Shown piece by piece: positions 6,494-14,913 of a stretch of 16,286 nucleotides of DNA. Source of the DNA: DATHWB01 sp035460965 (GTDB taxonomy: Bacteria > Actinomycetota > Acidimicrobiia > Spongiisociales > ZC4RG35). The translations under genes were made by a program, and so were the position numbers. Position 1 is the stretch's first letter, and each line of letters starts with the position of its first letter. The stretch covers positions 1 to 16,286 of the forward strand of contig DATHWB010000166.1 of NCBI GenBank assembly GCA_035460965.1. Reading direction: 5' to 3'. Below the pieces are notes generated by a model. The model was given only the letters and a program-made list of their open reading frames with translations, was not told where the DNA came from and did no database searches.

Positions 6494-7642
6494 GACGGGC
6501 TCCTGTCTGCCCAGCCGGGGCGTGATCGGGAGGGCGGCAAGCGTCAGACCCGCCGCCACCACGTAGGGGAGCGGAATCGAGGCGGCGAAGAGAGCACCAC
6601 CCAGGATCGGCCCCACCACTCGAGCGAGTCCGCCAGCCGACTGCTGGACGCCGAGTGCCACCCCGGCTCGCTCCGGCGCCATCCCCGCCACGGCCGACGA
6701 GAGCGTGGGGGTGAGCAGACCCTGGCCGAGGGCGAGCAGGAACAGACCGGGCACGAGAGTGAGCCAGGTCTCGGCGATGGCGATGACGGCGAAGCCGATG
6801 ACGTTGACGACCAGCCCCAGACGGATCGTCCGCATCTCGCCGAGGTTCCGGGCAACCGGACCCACCAGCCCGCCCTGGGTCCCGACGAGCACCACGCCGA
6901 TGCCGGCGAAGACCAGCGCCACGACCGGTTCGGTCATGTCGAGTCTGGCACTGCCGAGCAACGCGAATGTGGCCTCGAAGGCGCTGAAGGCGGTGATACC
7001 GACGAACGTGAGGATGACCAGTCGAAGCACGGGTCCGGGCAGTGAGCGGAAGCCGGCCCCGTGCATGCGAGCAGTCGGCTGGCGCAAGGTCTCGGGTATG
7101 CGCACGACGCCGGCGACGAGATTGAGGAGGGAGATCCCGGCGGCGACGAAGAACGGCAGCGAGGGCGAGCCGAGCGCGGCGAGTGCGCCGAGCGACGGGC
7201 CGAGGACGAACCCGAGGCCGAAGGCGGCGCCGAGGAGTCCCATGAGTCTGGGCCGTTCGTCGGCGGTAGCCACGTCGGACACCGTCGCACGTGCCACCGC
7301 CACGCTCGCTCCGGACGCACCGTCGATGATGCGTCCCAGAAAGAGCACCCACAGCGAACCGGCCAGGCCGAGGATCAAGCTTCCCACGGCACTGCCGGCG
7401 ATGGTGATGAGCAGGATCGGCCGCCGCCCCACCCGGTCCGAGATGCGGCCCCAGATCGGGGAGAACACGAACTGGGCGAGGGAGTAACTGGCGAACAGCA
7501 GCCCGATCGTGAAGGCGCTCGCCCCGAACCGCTCGGCGTACAACGGCAGGAGGGGGATGATGATGCCGAAGCCCAGCAGGTCGACCGCCACGGCGGCCCA
7601 GACGGGCCAGAAGCCCCGGGGAATCGGTTGCCTGGCGCTCAT
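6485..7642 (-). CDS. MFS transporter (DHA1/TetA-like), last gene of heme operon
   Basis: The 385-residue protein has about 12 predicted membrane helices and the drug:H+ antiporter features of the DHA1 group: VDLLGFGIIIPLLPLYAERF in helix 1 (Asp21) and motif A, GRISDRVGRRP (65-75), between helices 2 and 3. LGPSLGAL in the fifth helix resembles motif C of exporters. Its ATG overlaps the hemG/hemY stop by 4 bp (ATGA), the same junction as in the six preceding gene pairs, so it is translated with the heme enzymes. An exporter of porphyrin intermediates, heme or a toxic by-product is a reasonable inference, but sequence alone would equally fit a multidrug exporter. The start at 7642 is chosen for the overlap and because the upstream extension is Arg-rich and inside hemG. 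The stop overlaps the SulP gene tail to tail. Confidence 0.9.
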   Translation of the reverse strand: MSARQPIPRGFWPVWAAVAVDLLGFGIIIPLLPLYAERFGASAFTIGLLFASYSLAQFVFSPIWGRISDRVGRRPILLITIAGSAVGSLILGLAGSLWVLFLGRIIDGASGASVAVARATVSDVATADERPRLMGLLGAAFGLGFVLGPSLGALAALGSPSLPFFVAAGISLLNLVAGVVRIPETLRQPTARMHGAGFRSLPGPVLRLVILTFVGITAFSAFEATFALLGSARLDMTEPVVALVFAGIGVVLVGTQGGLVGPVARNLGEMRTIRLGLVVNVIGFAVIAIAETWLTLVPGLFLLALGQGLLTPTLSSAVAGMAPERAGVALGVQQSAGGLARVVGPILGGALFAASIPLPYVVAAGLTLAALPITPRLGRQEPVSA

Positions 7643-8937
7643 GATGCGATCGTCGAGGCGATCCGGACGGCGTCGGTGGCGAGGTGCGAGAGTCCCACGC
7701 CCCGGTAGCCCCATCCCGCCAGGTGGACCCCCGACGGCGCCGCCTCCTCGATGGCCGCCAACCAGCGATGGTGGCCGACCCGATACTGCGGAATGCCTGG
7801 TTCGTGGCGCACGACCTCGACGAACGAGGCCTCGAGGTCGCGTCCCAGGATCCGGGCCACCTCGCTTCCGACGTTCTCCGCCAGGTCCGTGTCGTCCCGG
7901 TCGAGCAGGGCGGACGGCGGGTCACCGCCGGCGATGACCTTCAGCAGGAAGTGTCCTGCCGGTGCCCGGTGGGGAGCGTACGACGACTCCAGCAGGATCC
8001 CCCGAGTGGCGGTGCCGGCGCCTGGGCCGGTCAGGATCCCGAAGCCGTCTCTGGACCGGCCGGCCCCGCCGAACCCGATCACGACGGTCGGGGCGCTGAC
8101 CGCCTCCTCGAGCAGGTCCGCCATCGGAGACTCGAGCAGGCGTGCGGCGGCGGTCGGTCGGCAGGCCAGGACGATTTCGTCGGCGCCGAGGCGCTCGCTG
8201 CCGTCGAGGATCCACTGGTTCCCGTTCCGATGGATGGCATCCACGACGTGTCCAGGGCGGAAGCGGTCCCCCAGGTCGGCCGCCAGGGCCGCGGCGAGAT
8301 CGCCCATCGTGGATGTCGGTACGTGGACGGCCGGGCGAGGAACGTCCGGTGGGCGCCGCCGCAGCCGGCGGAGCGCTCCCACCAGCAGGGACCCGTCCGT
8401 GGCGACGAGGTTGGTGAGTGCCGGGAAGGTAGCCCGGGCGGAGAGTCGGGTGGGGTCCCCGGCGAACACGCCAGAGGCGGCCAGCCAGGCGACCACTCCG
8501 CCGAGTTCGTCGCCGAGCCGGCGGCGACAGAATCGATCGAGGCTGATGTCGTCTTCTCCCGGAGGTTCGGTCACGAGGGGCTCGAGCAGGCCGCGCAGCT
8601 TCGCCCGGGTCGGGACGATAGGGGCCAGTGCCGCCTTCGGACCCGGACCGGGTGTCACGAGCCGTCGACCCGTCCACACGTGCCGTATCCGGGCGGTGTC
8701 GGCAGCGGATCGAACGTGACCCGGGGCTGCGGCAAGCACTGTCGAGAGGTGCGGGTGGGGCAGTGTCAGGCTGCCGACGGCCGGTTCCAGGATGTAGCCG
8801 TCCCGCCGGACCGCACGAGCGACGCCGCCGGGATGGTGAGCGGCATCCAGCACCACCAGATCGTCCGCACCGCGCTGGAGGAGGGCGTGGGCCGTGAAGA
8901 GACCGGCGAATCCTCCGCCTACGATCGCAACCCTCAC
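7639..8937 (-). CDS. hemG: Protoporphyrinogen/coproporphyrinogen oxidase (HemY type, FAD)
   Basis: The 432-residue protein begins VRVAIVGGGFAGLFTAHALL, a Rossmann FAD-binding motif (Gly7, Gly9, Gly12), with an acidic residue (Asp31) ending the second strand and HHPGGVAR after it. The middle RFCRRRLGDELGGVVAWLA followed by VFAGDPTRLSARATFP is diagnostic of HemY, and the C terminus HLAGWGYRGVGLSHLATDAV is the closing FAD motif. HemY uses O2 to remove six electrons from protoporphyrinogen IX, or from coproporphyrinogen III in the Gram-positive branch. With HemF encoded in the same locus the protoporphyrinogen reaction is more likely. GTG at 8937 overlaps the hemE stop (GTGA), and the MFS start overlaps its own stop. 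The protein is slightly short for the family (about 450-470). The symbol hemY is equally used. Confidence 0.88.
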   Translation of the reverse strand: MRVAIVGGGFAGLFTAHALLQRGADDLVVLDAAHHPGGVARAVRRDGYILEPAVGSLTLPHPHLSTVLAAAPGHVRSAADTARIRHVWTGRRLVTPGPGPKAALAPIVPTRAKLRGLLEPLVTEPPGEDDISLDRFCRRRLGDELGGVVAWLAASGVFAGDPTRLSARATFPALTNLVATDGSLLVGALRRLRRRPPDVPRPAVHVPTSTMGDLAAALAADLGDRFRPGHVVDAIHRNGNQWILDGSERLGADEIVLACRPTAAARLLESPMADLLEEAVSAPTVVIGFGGAGRSRDGFGILTGPGAGTATRGILLESSYAPHRAPAGHFLLKVIAGGDPPSALLDRDDTDLAENVGSEVARILGRDLEASFVEVVRHEPGIPQYRVGHHRWLAAIEEAAPSGVHLAGWGYRGVGLSHLATDAVRIASTIAS

Positions 8938-9923
8938 GAACGGACTGCCTGGACGAACGACGCCACGTGCTCCACCGGGGTGTGCCGGTCGATGCCGTGA
9001 CCGAGATTCATGACGTGTCCGGGACGTCCACCGACCCGATCGAGCACGTCGGCGACGGCGGCCCCGATGGTCGCCGGATCTGTGCGGAGGATGGCCGGGT
9101 CCAGATTCCCCTGGACCGCCACGTCGCCGAGAGCCTTCCACGCCTCGTCGATCGGGAGGCGCCAGTCGATGCCGTAGGCGTCGGCTCCCACCCCCGGCTG
9201 CAGGTCGAGGGTGTGGCCGGCCGCCGGGGCGAAGTAGATCGTGGGCACGGGCAGGTCCGCCAGGGCTGCGCGGGCGGCGGGGAGACTCGACCGTGCGAAG
9301 GTGTCGCGGTCGAACAGTCCCGCCCAGGTGTCGAACAGCTGGACGACATCGGCTCCCGCCTCCGACTGGAAGCCGAGGTAGGTCCTCATCGCCCGGGCGA
9401 GAGTGTCGAGGGCGGCGCGGGCGGCGCCCGGATCGGCCTGCACTGCCGCCCGGAACTCCATGAACTCCTTGGAGCCGCTGCCCTCCACCAGGTAGGCGAG
9501 GAGGGTGGTGGGGGCGCCGGCGAACCCGATCACCGCCACAGGGTCGGGCAACCGCCGGCGCACCAGGCGGATCGTCTCTCCGACGAACCCCACCCTGTCC
9601 GGGTCGAGATCACCCAGTCGCGCCACCTCGGCCAGCGTGTGCGGGCGGAGCCTCGGACCGGGCTCGAAGGTCATGTCGACGCCCATCGCTTCCAGCGGGG
9701 TCATGATGTCGGCGAAGATCACGGCGCCGTCCATGCCGAACCGCCGGATCGGCTGCAGGGTGATCTCGGCGGCGACCTCCGGGATCGAAACGGCCTCCTG
9801 GAACGAGTGCCGGGTCCGCAACTCCCGGTACTCGGGTAGGTATCTGCCCGCCTGCCGCATGATCCACACGGGAGTCCGCTCCACGGGACGCCCGTGAAGG
9901 GCCTCGACGATCGGCCTGCTCAT
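8934..9923 (-). CDS. hemE: Uroporphyrinogen III decarboxylase
   Basis: The 329-residue protein decarboxylates the four acetate side chains of uroporphyrinogen III to give coproporphyrinogen III in the cytoplasm, without cofactor. Family signatures are all present: WIMRQAGRYLPEYRELR (20-36, Arg23 and Arg27 binding substrate carboxylates), VIFADIMTPLEAMG with the catalytic Asp72, the FAGAPTTLLAYLVEG loop, LFDTWAGL, and NLGHGIDRHTPVEHV near the end. Length is slightly below the usual 340-350. The ATG at 9923 overlaps the hemL stop (ATGA) and its own stop overlaps the GTG of hemG, so it is translationally coupled on both sides. Confidence 0.96.
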   Translation of the reverse strand: MSRPIVEALHGRPVERTPVWIMRQAGRYLPEYRELRTRHSFQEAVSIPEVAAEITLQPIRRFGMDGAVIFADIMTPLEAMGVDMTFEPGPRLRPHTLAEVARLGDLDPDRVGFVGETIRLVRRRLPDPVAVIGFAGAPTTLLAYLVEGSGSKEFMEFRAAVQADPGAARAALDTLARAMRTYLGFQSEAGADVVQLFDTWAGLFDRDTFARSSLPAARAALADLPVPTIYFAPAAGHTLDLQPGVGADAYGIDWRLPIDEAWKALGDVAVQGNLDPAILRTDPATIGAAVADVLDRVGGRPGHVMNLGHGIDRHTPVEHVASFVQAVRS

Positions 9924-11200
9924 GCCACGGACTCGATGGCAGCGGTCAGCGTGGGCAGGGCTTCGTCCAGGACTGCCTCGTGGGATGTCATCAGGAACAG
10001 CGCCTCGAACTGGGAGGGGGGAAGGAGGACACCGCCGGCGTACGCCGCCCGGAAGAAGCGTGCGAATCGGTCGCGATCCACCGTGGCGGCGTCGTCCCAG
10101 GAGGTCACCTGGTCCGGTCCGAAGAACACCGTGAGCATGGCTCCCACTCGTTGGACGCATCCCGGCACCCCGTGCCGGTCGAGCGCGTCCGCCAGGGTGG
10201 ACTCCATTCGGGCGCCGATGGTCTCCAGCGTGTCGTAGATCTCGGGCCGATCGACCAACCGCTGCAGGCAGGCGATGCCGGCGGCGGTGGCGAGAGGATT
10301 GCCTGCCAGGGTGCCCGCCTGATAGACGGGTCCGTCCGGTGCCACCCGCCGCATGAGGTCGTCCCTGCCCCCGTAGGCGGCGGCGGGCGTGCCACCGGCT
10401 ACGACCTTGCCGAGACAGGTGAGGTCGGGTGTGATTCCGTATCGCTCCTGCGCCCCGCCCCTCGCCACACGGAACCCGGTCATGACCTCGTCGAAGATGA
10501 GCAACGCCCCGTGCCGGTCACAGATCTCCCGCAGGCCGGAGAGGAAGCCGACGGCCGGCGGTACGACACCCATGTTTCCGGCCACCGGCTCGACGATTAC
10601 GCCGGCGATGTCGCCGGTCGCGAAGGCCGCTTCCACCGACTCGAGGTCGTTGAACCGCGCCAGGCGGGTGTCGCCGACGGTGGCGGCGGGCACCCCCGGG
10701 CTGTCCGGTTCGCCGAGCGTGGCGAGCCCGGACCCGGCTTTCACAAGGAACGGGTCGGCGTGTCCGTGATAACAGCCCTCGAACTTCACGATCCCCGACT
10801 TACCGGTGGCTGCCCTGGCGACCCGTATCGCCGACGCCGTCGCTTCGGTGCCCGAGTTGACCATCCGCACCACATCCACCGATGGGACCAACTCGGTGAT
10901 CAACTCGGCGAGTTCGACCTCGAGGGCGGTGGGCACCCCGAACGAGGTGCCCTTTCTCGCCGCCTGTTCGATGGCGTCGACGATCACCTCGTCGGCGTGT
11001 CCGAAGAGCAGGGCGCCCCAGGAGGCGATGAAATCGATGAGCTGCTTGCCGTCCTCGGTGATGAGCCGAGGGCCGGAGCCGGAGACCACGAAAGGCGGGT
11101 GACCGCCGACCGCGTTGAACGCCCTGGCAGGGGAGTTGACCCCGCCGGGCATGATGGCGGTGGCCCGCTGGTAGAGAGCTTCGGATCGTCCGGTCATCAT
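9920..11200 (-). CDS. hemL: Glutamate-1-semialdehyde 2,1-aminomutase
   Basis: The 426-residue protein is a class III PLP aminotransferase-fold enzyme that converts glutamate-1-semialdehyde, the product of HemA, to 5-aminolevulinate. It shows PGGVNSPARAF near the N terminus, MVNSGTEATASAIRVARA (113-130), YHGHADPF (144-151), the PLP-phosphate region LLIFDEVMTGFR (233-244) and the Schiff-base Lys265 in LGKVVAGG. The loop after the lysine reads AGGTPAAAYGG, slightly unlike the common GGGLPVGAYGG. The start is ATGATG: the first ATG gives the 4-bp ATGA overlap with hemB used in the rest of the operon; the second is better spaced from the adjacent GGAGGG. Length is normal. Confidence 0.96.
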   Translation of the reverse strand: MMTGRSEALYQRATAIMPGGVNSPARAFNAVGGHPPFVVSGSGPRLITEDGKQLIDFIASWGALLFGHADEVIVDAIEQAARKGTSFGVPTALEVELAELITELVPSVDVVRMVNSGTEATASAIRVARAATGKSGIVKFEGCYHGHADPFLVKAGSGLATLGEPDSPGVPAATVGDTRLARFNDLESVEAAFATGDIAGVIVEPVAGNMGVVPPAVGFLSGLREICDRHGALLIFDEVMTGFRVARGGAQERYGITPDLTCLGKVVAGGTPAAAYGGRDDLMRRVAPDGPVYQAGTLAGNPLATAAGIACLQRLVDRPEIYDTLETIGARMESTLADALDRHGVPGCVQRVGAMLTVFFGPDQVTSWDDAATVDRDRFARFFRAAYAGGVLLPPSQFEALFLMTSHEAVLDEALPTLTAAIESVA

Positions 11201-12174
11201 CCCTCCAGGGCTCGGGCTGCTCGGGTGGCGAAGTACGTGAGGATGACCTGCGCCCCCGCCCGAGCGATCCCGGTGAGCGACTCGAGCATCGCCCGCTCGC
11301 CGTCGATCCAGCCCCGGGCGGCGGCCGACTCGATCATCGAGTACTCGCCAGACACCTGATACGCCGCCACGGGGACGTTCACCGTCGTCCTGACCGCCGC
11401 GATCACGTCCAGATACGGCCCTGCCGGTTTCACCATCACCATGTCAGCCCCCTCGGCCAGGTCCTGCTCCACCTCGTTGAGGGCCTCGCGCACGTTGGGC
11501 GGATCCATCTGGTGGGTGCGTCTGTCTCCGAAGGCGGGGGCGGATCCGGCGGCATCGCGAAACGGGCCGTAATAGGCGCTGGCGTACTTGGCGGCGTACG
11601 AGCAGATGGCCAGCTCGTCGTATCCGGCGGCGTCCAGCGCCCTCCGAACGACGCCGATCCGACCGTCCATCATGTCGGATGGCGCCACGATGTCCGCCCC
11701 GGCATCGGCATACGTGACCGAGGCCTGGGCGAGGAGGGGGAGGGTGGCGTCGTTGTCGACCGCCTCACCCCGCAGCACCCCGCAGTGGCCATGACTCGTG
11801 TACTCGCAGAGGCAGACATCCGCCCACACGACCAGATCGGGAACCTCGTCCTTGATGGCCCTGATCGCCTCCGGCACCGGGCCGTGCGGGTTCCACGCCT
11901 GCGAACCCTGCTCGTCCTTCGAATCGGGAATGCCGAACAGGATCACCCCGCCGACCCCGGTCGCCGCCGCCTCCTTCACCACCGGGACGGCTCGGTCGAC
12001 CGACAACTGGGCGTGCCCCGGCATCGACGAAATCGGGTTCTCGACGTCGCGGCCGGCAGTGACGAACAGAGGAAGCACGAACCCGGCAGGATGCAGGCGG
12101 GTCTCGGCGACCATGCGCCGCAAGGCAGGCGAACGGCGCAGCCGACGGCCGCGAGCGTGGGGGAAGCTGCTCAT
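11197..12174 (-). CDS. hemB: Delta-aminolevulinic acid dehydratase (porphobilinogen synthase), zinc type
   Basis: The 325-residue enzyme joins two 5-aminolevulinate molecules into porphobilinogen. The two catalytic lysines are seen: Lys196 in CSYAAKYASAYYGPFRDAA and Lys249 in MVMVKPAGPYLDV. The metal loop DVCLCEYTSHGHCGV (119-133) holds three Cys (121, 123, 131), which marks the zinc-dependent class rather than the Mg-only class with Asp. RTHQMDPPNVREAL and YQVSGEYSMI are further signatures. The ATG at 12174 overlaps the hemD stop (ATGA), and its stop overlaps the hemL start. An upstream open extension lies within hemD in another frame and is not part of the protein. Confidence 0.96.
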   Translation of the reverse strand: MSSFPHARGRRLRRSPALRRMVAETRLHPAGFVLPLFVTAGRDVENPISSMPGHAQLSVDRAVPVVKEAAATGVGGVILFGIPDSKDEQGSQAWNPHGPVPEAIRAIKDEVPDLVVWADVCLCEYTSHGHCGVLRGEAVDNDATLPLLAQASVTYADAGADIVAPSDMMDGRIGVVRRALDAAGYDELAICSYAAKYASAYYGPFRDAAGSAPAFGDRRTHQMDPPNVREALNEVEQDLAEGADMVMVKPAGPYLDVIAAVRTTVNVPVAAYQVSGEYSMIESAAARGWIDGERAMLESLTGIARAGAQVILTYFATRAARALEG

Positions 12175-12845
12175 CTGATCATCCTCTCCGCGAGGGCTGC
12201 GGCCACCGCTTCGAATCCCGGACGATCGGGCACCACCGGATGCGCCACGCCCCGAACCCGCAGAGCCGATGCGGTGGTGGAACCCATCGCGGCGACGGTG
12301 AGCGAGTCCAAGGGACGTCGCATGAGCCAACCCTCCACCGCCGACGGCGAGCCGAACACGGCAGCCGCCACCTTGTCGTCGTCGGGTGCGATCGGGATCG
12401 TGTCGTACGCGGCTGCGGCGTGGACGGTGGCCCCCCGTCGTTCCAGCTCCAGCGCGGTCGCAGGATCGGCTGCCCTGGCATGGGGAAAGACGATGCTCGA
12501 CCCTGCGACTTCGAGGTCTGCGATCAGGTCCGACGCTCCCCCCGAACCCATCGTGTCCACCCGGCCTCCGGCATATTCGACCGCCTCGGCAGTGGCTTCG
12601 CCGACCGCGGCCACGGGTACCGGCGGCATGTCGCGATGCGGCCATGTGACCCGGACGGCCCGGGCCGACGTGATGAGGATCAGGTCGGCCGAGATCGCCT
12701 TGTGCCGCAGATCGTCGAGGACGTCGGGCGGCGACGGGCTGATTGCGATGCATGGCAGGGTGACGGGGACGAAACCGTGGGCGACGAGGGCATCCGCCAC
12801 CCGTCGGGCAGTGTCCGCGGCGGTCGTGACGGCCACCCGGATCAC
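12171..12845 (-). CDS. hemD: Uroporphyrinogen III synthase
   Basis: The 224-residue protein lies between hemC and hemB and has the loose two-lobed HemD pattern: VAVTTAADTARRVADALVAHG at the start, LILITSARAV, a second lobe with MGSGGASDLIADLEVAGSSIVFPHA, AYDTIP, and VAAMGSTTASALRVRG near the C terminus. HemD closes the linear tetrapyrrole made by HemC with inversion of ring D, giving uroporphyrinogen III. HemD sequences are poorly conserved, so position carries much of the identification. GTG at 12845 gives a GTGA overlap with hemC. It is shorter than the usual 240-260 residues. There is no fused SUMT (uroporphyrinogen methyltransferase) domain. Confidence 0.88.
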   Translation of the reverse strand: MIRVAVTTAADTARRVADALVAHGFVPVTLPCIAISPSPPDVLDDLRHKAISADLILITSARAVRVTWPHRDMPPVPVAAVGEATAEAVEYAGGRVDTMGSGGASDLIADLEVAGSSIVFPHARAADPATALELERRGATVHAAAAYDTIPIAPDDDKVAAAVFGSPSAVEGWLMRRPLDSLTVAAMGSTTASALRVRGVAHPVVPDRPGFEAVAAALAERMIR

Positions 12846-13699
12846 AGGGCGAGCTCGCGCTGAAGGAGGAGGCTGGCCTGGTCGGCGTCGACATGCGGAA
12901 CGGAGGCTCGCCGCCGGCCCCGATCGTCCTCGACGAAGCCGTGCATGATGACCGAACCGGACTCGACGATGGCGAGCGCGCCCAGCGCAGCCCGGCAGCC
13001 GGCGCCGGTGCGAGCGAGCAGGGCCCGTTCGGCTTGGACGGCGGCTCTCGTCGAGGAATCGTCGATCGGTCGGAGGAGTTCGCCCACGGCCCCACTGGCG
13101 ACGTACTCGACGGCGAGTGCGCCCTGGGCCGGCGCCGGCACCATCTGGTCGACTTCCAGTCGCTGGGTGATCTGCCCCTGGCGTCCGGTCCTGTTCAGTC
13201 CGGCTTCGGCCAACACGATGGCGTCCAATTCGCCCGAGTCGACCTTCCCCAACCGGGTGTCGATGTTCCCCCGAATGTCCTCCACGGTCAGGTCGGGTCG
13301 CAGGAGCGCCAACTGGGCCGCCCGCCGGGGTGATCCGGTGCCGACTTTCGCCCCGGGCGGAAGCGACTCGAGTGTCCCGCCGCACAGCACGTCCCAAGGC
13401 GACTCGCGGGCAGGGAAGACGGTTGCGAGGCCGTCCGGACCACTCACCGGAAGGTCCTTGCAGGAGTGCACCGCGACATCCGCCCTCCCGTCGAGGAGGG
13501 CTGCCTGGACGGCCCGGACGAAGGCTCCGACCTCGGACAGTGTCGTGACCGGTGAGACGCGGTCGGCGTCACCCGCGGTCGTCACCTCCACCAGGTCGAT
13601 GTCGACGCCGCGGTCGACGGACCGCAGCCGCTCGGCGACCCAGCGAGCCTGAGCCAGGGCCAGCGCCGAGGCCCGGGTGGCGATGCGAATGACGCTCAT
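12842..13699 (-). CDS. hemC: Porphobilinogen deaminase (hydroxymethylbilane synthase)
   Basis: The 285-residue protein polymerises four porphobilinogen units to hydroxymethylbilane. It begins MSVIRIATRASALALAQAR, has VAVHSCKDLP (76-84, containing the substrate-binding Ser-x-Lys-Asp pattern), VGTGSPRRAAQL with the cofactor-binding Arg pair, DIRGNIDTRLGK, the PAPAQGALAVE loop, and the dipyrromethane-anchoring Cys235 in TGAGCRAALGALA. Length is slightly short (usual about 300-315). Its ATG overlaps the hemA stop and its stop overlaps the hemD GTG. Confidence 0.96.
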   Translation of the reverse strand: MSVIRIATRASALALAQARWVAERLRSVDRGVDIDLVEVTTAGDADRVSPVTTLSEVGAFVRAVQAALLDGRADVAVHSCKDLPVSGPDGLATVFPARESPWDVLCGGTLESLPPGAKVGTGSPRRAAQLALLRPDLTVEDIRGNIDTRLGKVDSGELDAIVLAEAGLNRTGRQGQITQRLEVDQMVPAPAQGALAVEYVASGAVGELLRPIDDSSTRAAVQAERALLARTGAGCRAALGALAIVESGSVIMHGFVEDDRGRRRASVPHVDADQASLLLQRELAL

Positions 13700-14856
13700 C
13701 CATCGACACCGAACGCGTCGGCGACGATGTCGACGGCTTCGGGGGCCCGGTCGGCGTGCTTGACGTAGGCGATCGGTGCGGCGAGCAGGGTTCGGGCGAC
13801 CGTGTGTGCGGTCTGGCGAAGAACCGCCAGATCCCGATCGCTGGAGAGCCGTCCACCGAAGCGCGAGACGACATCCGCCACGATCTCGTCGGCTTGTCGG
13901 GTCAGGCCGCCGATGACGGGCCCCACCTGGTGGTGATCGACGAACGAGTGATGCGCCCCGACGGCAGCCGCGCGGACGATGCCGTCAGCCTCGTCGATCC
14001 GCGGCTTGCGTTCCGCCATGCGAGCGAGATCGTCGATGTCGAGATAGCGGAGGCGAGGTGAGGGTTCGACCGTGAAGTCCGGCGGCATGGCCATGTCCAC
14101 CAGGGTCAACGGTCCGCGGCGGCCAGCCATGATCTCGCTCATCGAAGCGGATTCGACCAGCCGCTGCTTGGCGGAGGTCGCCGAGATGACCGCCGGGTAC
14201 TCCTCCAGGGCCTCGCGTGCCCGCGTGAACGGCCACACGTCTGCGCCATCGAAGGCGACTCTCTCGGGGGATCGGGCGATCACCGTCACCGCCGGGGGTG
14301 CGGGGAGACCCTGGAGGGCACGCACCACCGACGTCGCCATCGCTCCCGACCCGAGGACTGCGACCCGCTCCACGAATCCGACCACCTGTGCCGCCACCGC
14401 GCCCATCGAGTCGTGTGGTGAATCGGGGAGCGTCTCGCGTGCCTGTCGACCGACCGCCACAGCCGTCTCCAGCAGCTTGGCGAAGATGCCGGTGACCGCC
14501 CCTCTCTCGGAGGCGTCGTACAACGTCTGCCGGTACTGGGTGAGGATCTCCTGTTCCCCCCGGATCGGGGACTCCAGTCCGGACACGACCCGGAAGAGGT
14601 GCTCGACCGCCGCTTCTCCCTGACGGATCTTGGCTGCCCCCAAGTCTGGGGAGCCGTCGAACAGGTCCATCAGTCGGTCGTGGAGGTGCTCGACGTCGCC
14701 GGCGACCACCACCTCGGTCCGGAGGCACGTGTTGAGCACGAAGGTGGCGCCATCGGGCTCGATTCCGCGCCACGCCGCCGAGAGGCGCGCCCGGGTGTCG
14801 GTGTCGACCTCCGGGTACGCGAATGTCGCCGCCGCGATGTGGGTCGCAATGGTCAT
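13696..14856 (-). CDS. hemA: Glutamyl-tRNA reductase, divergent
   Basis: The 386-residue protein reduces glutamyl-tRNA to glutamate-1-semialdehyde with NADPH, the committed step of the pathway. Support comes from the catalytic Cys44 in VLNTCLRTEVVV, VEHLFRVVSGLESPIRGEQE with its conserved His86, an NADPH-binding fold starting VAVLGSGAMATSVVRAL (165-181), and a C-terminal helical dimerisation domain. Its position heading hemC, D, B and L fixes the role. It departs from the textbook family: the N terminus lacks the SHKTAP-like motif, the TCNR signature is TCLR, and LGEPQIL reads RGEQEIL. Length is a little short (usual 400-450). It starts 57 bp after hemF without a Shine-Dalgarno, has a possible -10 (TATCGT) upstream, and may be the first gene of an internal transcript. 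The stop overlaps hemC by 4 bp. Confidence 0.92.
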   Translation of the reverse strand: MTIATHIAAATFAYPEVDTDTRARLSAAWRGIEPDGATFVLNTCLRTEVVVAGDVEHLHDRLMDLFDGSPDLGAAKIRQGEAAVEHLFRVVSGLESPIRGEQEILTQYRQTLYDASERGAVTGIFAKLLETAVAVGRQARETLPDSPHDSMGAVAAQVVGFVERVAVLGSGAMATSVVRALQGLPAPPAVTVIARSPERVAFDGADVWPFTRAREALEEYPAVISATSAKQRLVESASMSEIMAGRRGPLTLVDMAMPPDFTVEPSPRLRYLDIDDLARMAERKPRIDEADGIVRAAAVGAHHSFVDHHQVGPVIGGLTRQADEIVADVVSRFGGRLSSDRDLAVLRQTAHTVARTLLAAPIAYVKHADRAPEAVDIVADAFGVDG

Positions 14857-14866
14857 AGGCCGGGCG

Positions 14867-14872
14867 ACGATA
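14867..14872 (-). promoter_or_regulatory. Possible internal -10 box (TATCGT) before hemA
   Basis: On the minus strand TATCGT lies 10 bases before the hemA ATG, in the only gap (57 bp) of the hemF-to-MFS run. No Shine-Dalgarno and no clear -35 are seen. An inverted pair GTTCC/GGAAC lies just upstream in the same gap. Weak evidence for an internal promoter. Confidence 0.28.
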
Positions 14873-14913
14873 CCGATCGGGGTTCCAACTGCGAGTCGGG
14901 AACGGCTCGACGC

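Noticed and set aside
9980..11359. 459-codon plus-strand open frame opposite hemL
   Set aside because: Antisense shadow with low-complexity composition; hemL is certain from its PLP motifs.
12175..13095. Long upstream extension of hemB into hemD
   Set aside because: It overlaps the whole of hemD in another frame; HemB has normal length from 12174, where the 4-bp overlap sits.
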